Part shown: positions 32,957-35,667 of the stretch, piece by piece
How the letters are laid out: every line of letters begins with the position of its first letter
How positions within the stretch are numbered: the stretch's first letter is position 1
Assembly (NCBI GenBank): GCA_013697915.1
Contig: JACCVY010000121.1
Span: 1 to 35,667, forward strand
DNA: 35,667 bases
Direction of reading: 5' to 3'
Origin: Blastocatellia bacterium
GTDB taxonomy: Bacteria > Acidobacteriota > Blastocatellia > Pyrinomonadales > Pyrinomonadaceae
The notes under the pieces: generated by a model
Seen by the model: only the letters and a program-made list of their open reading frames with translations
Database searches by the model: none
Told to the model about the DNA's origin: nothing
Translations under genes and position numbers: made by a program

Positions 32957-34264
32957 ATGAAGAGAAGTTGTTTCGCCCTGTCAGTTTTGTTCATTACTGT
33001 CGCCACGCGAACTCCAGCGCAAACCCTGCGGCCATCGCAGAATCCTGACGACCGTCCCCGCCTAGCGGCGCCGGTTGCGACGCCCACGCCTACAACTATT
33101 CTGAAGCCACGCCCCAATGTGCCGGCGGAGCAGCAAACTGACTCGGGCCCGGCTCGCGGATCGCAACTGGGAAACAAGACTGAGGTCGTGCCGAAAGTCG
33201 CGGGACCAGCGGCAATCGCGCGACGACCGGAACCGTTGCCGGCGACGTCGTTGCTGCTGTCGCCGCCGATGATACGCACACGGATTTCCGAGGCGGAGCG
33301 ACTGTTGAAATCGCGTCCGCAGCTTACCGCTCTTACTTTGCCGCAGATTGATTTCGTAACGCTGGCTGCGTTGGATCATCTCAACGGCCGCCTGCATTTG
33401 CTCACACTTTCGAAAGACACCTTTCTGACCAAAGGCGCTGAAGTCACGATGACAAGTTCGCTCGGGGTTCCTTTGAGTGTTCGAATCGTGCGCGCCAACG
33501 GAGTTAACACAGCCGTCGCCATTTTTGATGCGCAGGGTCGTTCACTGGTGCCGCTGGTGGTCCAGTATCCAATCGAAAAAGGCGGCGTCTTTCGCGAGAT
33601 GGCTTATTACACTTCTGCGCACCCGGCGTTGCTTTCGCCAGATCTGTCGCGGGCCGGTCGCGCCTACATTCATCGCATGATGAATCTCGCGGTGCAGCGC
33701 TTGCGCGAAAAAGGAACCTTTATCTCGCCGCAAATCGTAGACGTGGCTGAGCGCCTTTGTCTGGTGGAGCATGTGGATCACGACCGCTTTAGACTTGAGA
33801 ACCGGCTGGCGCTGTTTGATGAAATTTATTCGCTTTACGCTTTGAACGAGCCGGACACTTATCGCTATTCGGTAAGTTTTGCCGGTGCCGGCGGCATGGT
33901 CCAGATGATTCCCTGGGCCTACAATCTGGTAAGGCAGCGCCATCCGGTCATGGGGTTGACACCCGACTTTGTTGTCGGCATGCGTAACCATGCCAACGCG
34001 CTCCAGGCGATGCTGCTTTATATGCAAGACACCTGGAATGACTTGGCCGCCAACGAAGATGTGCAATACGCGCTGAGCGCAAGACTGGCCACGCAAACGG
34101 AACTGCTGGCAGCGGGCTATAACTCGAATGCTGCGCGCTTGCCGCTTTACATTCGGCGTGGCGGCGCGGCGTGGCGCACGCTAATCCCGCGCGAGACCCA
34201 GATTTATTTGCAGATCTACAAAACGTTGGAAGCCATCGTTCCGCAGAAACGCATGCAACCTTGA
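32957..34264 (+). CDS. Exported protein with lytic-transglycosylase-like C-terminal domain
   Basis: 435 residues. N-terminal signal peptide (MKRSCFALSVLFITVATRTP, cleavage probably after PAQT region), then a Pro/Thr-rich disordered stretch (about 25-100) and a middle domain of unknown type (105-290). The C-terminal part carries goose-lysozyme/SLT-type signatures: Glu298 in LNEPDTYRY, spaced exactly as the catalytic Glu before GAGGMVQMIPWA (310-321), then AAGYNSNAARLPLYI (385-399) and ETQIYLQIYKTL (413-424), which parallels the AAYNAG and Y-x-x-x-V motifs. Probably a murein-acting enzyme of the periplasm or a protein that lost catalysis; the family as a whole is not one I recognise. Confidence 0.78.
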   Translation: MKRSCFALSVLFITVATRTPAQTLRPSQNPDDRPRLAAPVATPTPTTILKPRPNVPAEQQTDSGPARGSQLGNKTEVVPKVAGPAAIARRPEPLPATSLLLSPPMIRTRISEAERLLKSRPQLTALTLPQIDFVTLAALDHLNGRLHLLTLSKDTFLTKGAEVTMTSSLGVPLSVRIVRANGVNTAVAIFDAQGRSLVPLVVQYPIEKGGVFREMAYYTSAHPALLSPDLSRAGRAYIHRMMNLAVQRLREKGTFISPQIVDVAERLCLVEHVDHDRFRLENRLALFDEIYSLYALNEPDTYRYSVSFAGAGGMVQMIPWAYNLVRQRHPVMGLTPDFVVGMRNHANALQAMLLYMQDTWNDLAANEDVQYALSARLATQTELLAAGYNSNAARLPLYIRRGGAAWRTLIPRETQIYLQIYKTLEAIVPQKRMQP

Positions 34265-34441
34265 CAGCGCAGCCCGGCAGGCAAAACTGCGTGCTCAGCC
34301 TACTAGAGTTTCTGGCTTTCCCCTTTATTTCTATTGCTATCTTGCAATCCATCTTTAGTGAACGCTGTTCGCTACGACACTGCTTGTTTTATTAGTAATA
34401 TGTTTAACTTCAGGCCATAACATTCCGTTGCGAAGCTGACT

Positions 34442-35617
34442 ATGAAAAATCAAGCTGGTAATAGATCGCGTTTTCTCGAGCTGTGCGTAATGGTGCTTTT
34501 CGCCGCGTGTGTCGGACTGGTGGCGTTCGCGCCAGTGGGTCAAACATCGAATCAACAGCCTGCTGCTGTTGCGTCTCCTGCCGAAAAGACGGTCGAGCAA
34601 ACAAAAAAGAATATAAAAGTGCTAAGTGGTTTGCCTGACTCGCAGCTTATTCCGGTGATGAATTTTATGAGCGCGTCGCTCGGTGTTCGTTGTATCTACT
34701 GTCATGTAAACACGGAAGAAAAATGGGATTTCGTTAGCGACGAGAAACCGGAGAAGAATAAAGCGCGTGAAATGATCAAGATGGTGCTGGCTATTAACAA
34801 AGACACTTTTCGCGGCAACACGGAAGTGAGTTGTTACACCTGTCACCATGGCCGCACGTCGCCCTCAAACGTGCCGGCCCTTCCGATTCCGGAAGTTACG
34901 CCGCGTCCGGCCGCCGCTGAAACAAAACCGGGAGAAACAAAACCCGCGGTCCCCACCGCCGATCAGATTCTCGCAAAGTACACCGAAGCTCTTGGTGGCA
35001 GCGCCGCAATCGACAAATTGAAAACGCGGTCAATGAAAGGCGACTGGGTTACCAGCAGCGGACTGACGTGGGGTTACGAAGTCTATCAATCCGGGCCAGA
35101 CAAGATTCATGTGGTCTTGAATACGCCGAAGCAAGGTGTGTTTGAACGAGGCTTCAACGGCAGCGTCGGTTGGGAGAAAAGCATCCACGGCCTGCGTGCG
35201 CTCGAAGGACAAGAGCTTGCGGTTTTGCGGCGCTATCCGGATTTGTTCAAGGACATAAAACTTAAAGAGCAATTTTCGCGTTTGACGTTTGGCGGCAAGG
35301 ACAAGATAGGCGACCGCGAGGTTTATGTTTTGCGCGGTATGACGACAGACAACCGGCGTGAGCGCCTATACTTTGACACGCAAACGGGGCTGTTGGTCCG
35401 TCGCGTCACGAGTAGCCCAACGATGATTGGCCTGATTCCTGAGCAAATTGATTTCGAGGATTACAGGAACGTCGATGGTTTGATGGTGCCGTTTACGCTC
35501 AGGATATCCTCGGTCGATCCGAACATCAGCTCAACGCGGAAGTTTACTGAAATAAAACTAAACGTGCCGATTGACGAAACAAAATTCAATAAGCCGCCGG
35601 CGCCGTCAACACCTTAG
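34442..35617 (+). CDS. Two-heme c-type cytochrome (reaction-centre cytochrome subunit type) with C-terminal outer-membrane-lipoprotein-like domain
   Basis: 391 residues. An N-terminal helix (about 13-30) acts as signal or anchor. The cytochrome domain has two heme-binding motifs, CIYCH (84-88) and CYTCH (131-135). The segment PVMNFMSASLGVRC matches the cytochrome subunit fold of photosynthetic reaction centres (Met ligand before the CxxCH), here reduced to two hemes. After a Pro/Ala linker comes a beta-rich domain (about 175-385; DQILAKYTEALGGSAAIDKL, ERLYFDTQTGLLVRR, EQIDFEDYRNVDGLMVPFTL) of the LolA/LppX-like kind. There is no photosystem gene nearby; this family is expanded in acidobacteria and the redox partner is unknown. 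Confidence 0.88.
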   Translation: MKNQAGNRSRFLELCVMVLFAACVGLVAFAPVGQTSNQQPAAVASPAEKTVEQTKKNIKVLSGLPDSQLIPVMNFMSASLGVRCIYCHVNTEEKWDFVSDEKPEKNKAREMIKMVLAINKDTFRGNTEVSCYTCHHGRTSPSNVPALPIPEVTPRPAAAETKPGETKPAVPTADQILAKYTEALGGSAAIDKLKTRSMKGDWVTSSGLTWGYEVYQSGPDKIHVVLNTPKQGVFERGFNGSVGWEKSIHGLRALEGQELAVLRRYPDLFKDIKLKEQFSRLTFGGKDKIGDREVYVLRGMTTDNRRERLYFDTQTGLLVRRVTSSPTMIGLIPEQIDFEDYRNVDGLMVPFTLRISSVDPNISSTRKFTEIKLNVPIDETKFNKPPAPSTP

Positions 35618-35619
35618 TA

Positions 35620-35641
35620 GGACAGACATTCCTGCCTGTCC
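35620..35641. repeat. Short hairpin GGACAGACATTCCTGCCTGT unit
   Basis: Imperfect palindrome immediately after the cytochrome stop codon. Related units lie at 31322-31338 (after the PHP stop) and 31699-31718. It may serve as a transcript-end structure or be a short REP family. Confidence 0.65.
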
Positions 35642-35667
35642 TTCTGGCCGTCACTACGTTCAAGGAG

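Overview
The window looks like a chromosomal segment of a soil-type bacterium, most likely an acidobacterium of the Blastocatellia/Pyrinomonadales kind. This is an inference from gene style: a two-heme cytochrome of the reaction-centre-subunit type, zinc-ribbon/FHA kinases, MacB-type permease pairs, an N-acylornithine carbamoyltransferase and very repeat-rich intergenic DNA. No rRNA or tRNA gene, prophage or CRISPR array was seen.

Layout. 1-235: truncated copy of a dispersed repeat. 282-5632 (minus): tripartite efflux operon with adaptor, ATPase and two permeases. 6001-10786 (plus): Ser/Thr phospho-signalling cluster with an FHA protein, a kinase-FHA protein, an RDD membrane protein and an FHA-GAF-PP2C phosphatase. 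10794-11927 (minus): Tat-exported asparaginase-family hydrolase. 11953-12475: decayed REP-associated transposase element with 25-bp inverted ends. 12501-12953: stand-alone PolX-type helix-hairpin-helix protein. 13000-22105: arginine biosynthesis locus. On the minus strand it reads argR, argG, an unrecognised P-loop gene, argC, argD, argF' and argB; argH diverges on the plus strand from a shared control region rich in TGCAT palindromes. 22195-22435: second copy of the window-start repeat. 22521-27697 (minus): complete livKHMGF-type amino-acid ABC importer. 28274-35617 (plus): group II decarboxylase, Dabb protein, membrane-anchored PHP protein, HhH-GPD glycosylase, lytic-transglycosylase-like exported protein and two-heme cytochrome.

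The arginine genes describe an acylated-citrulline variant of the pathway. The carbamoyltransferase is of the N-acetyl/N-succinylornithine family, and its specificity position carries Thr where characterised enzymes have Glu or Pro. Enzymes for the first step (N-acylglutamate formation) and for deacylation of acylcitrulline are not recognised here. An unassigned P-loop protein sits inside the operon and is a candidate for an unrecognised role.

The most striking non-genic feature is that many gene gaps are filled by tandem arrays of 7-bp words. The word differs between most gaps, and the array is usually followed by its reverse complement, so each gap can fold into a hairpin. Several arrays run exactly to, or into, start and stop codons. 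Other gaps hold long imperfect palindromes with 21- to 41-bp arms that recur as families.
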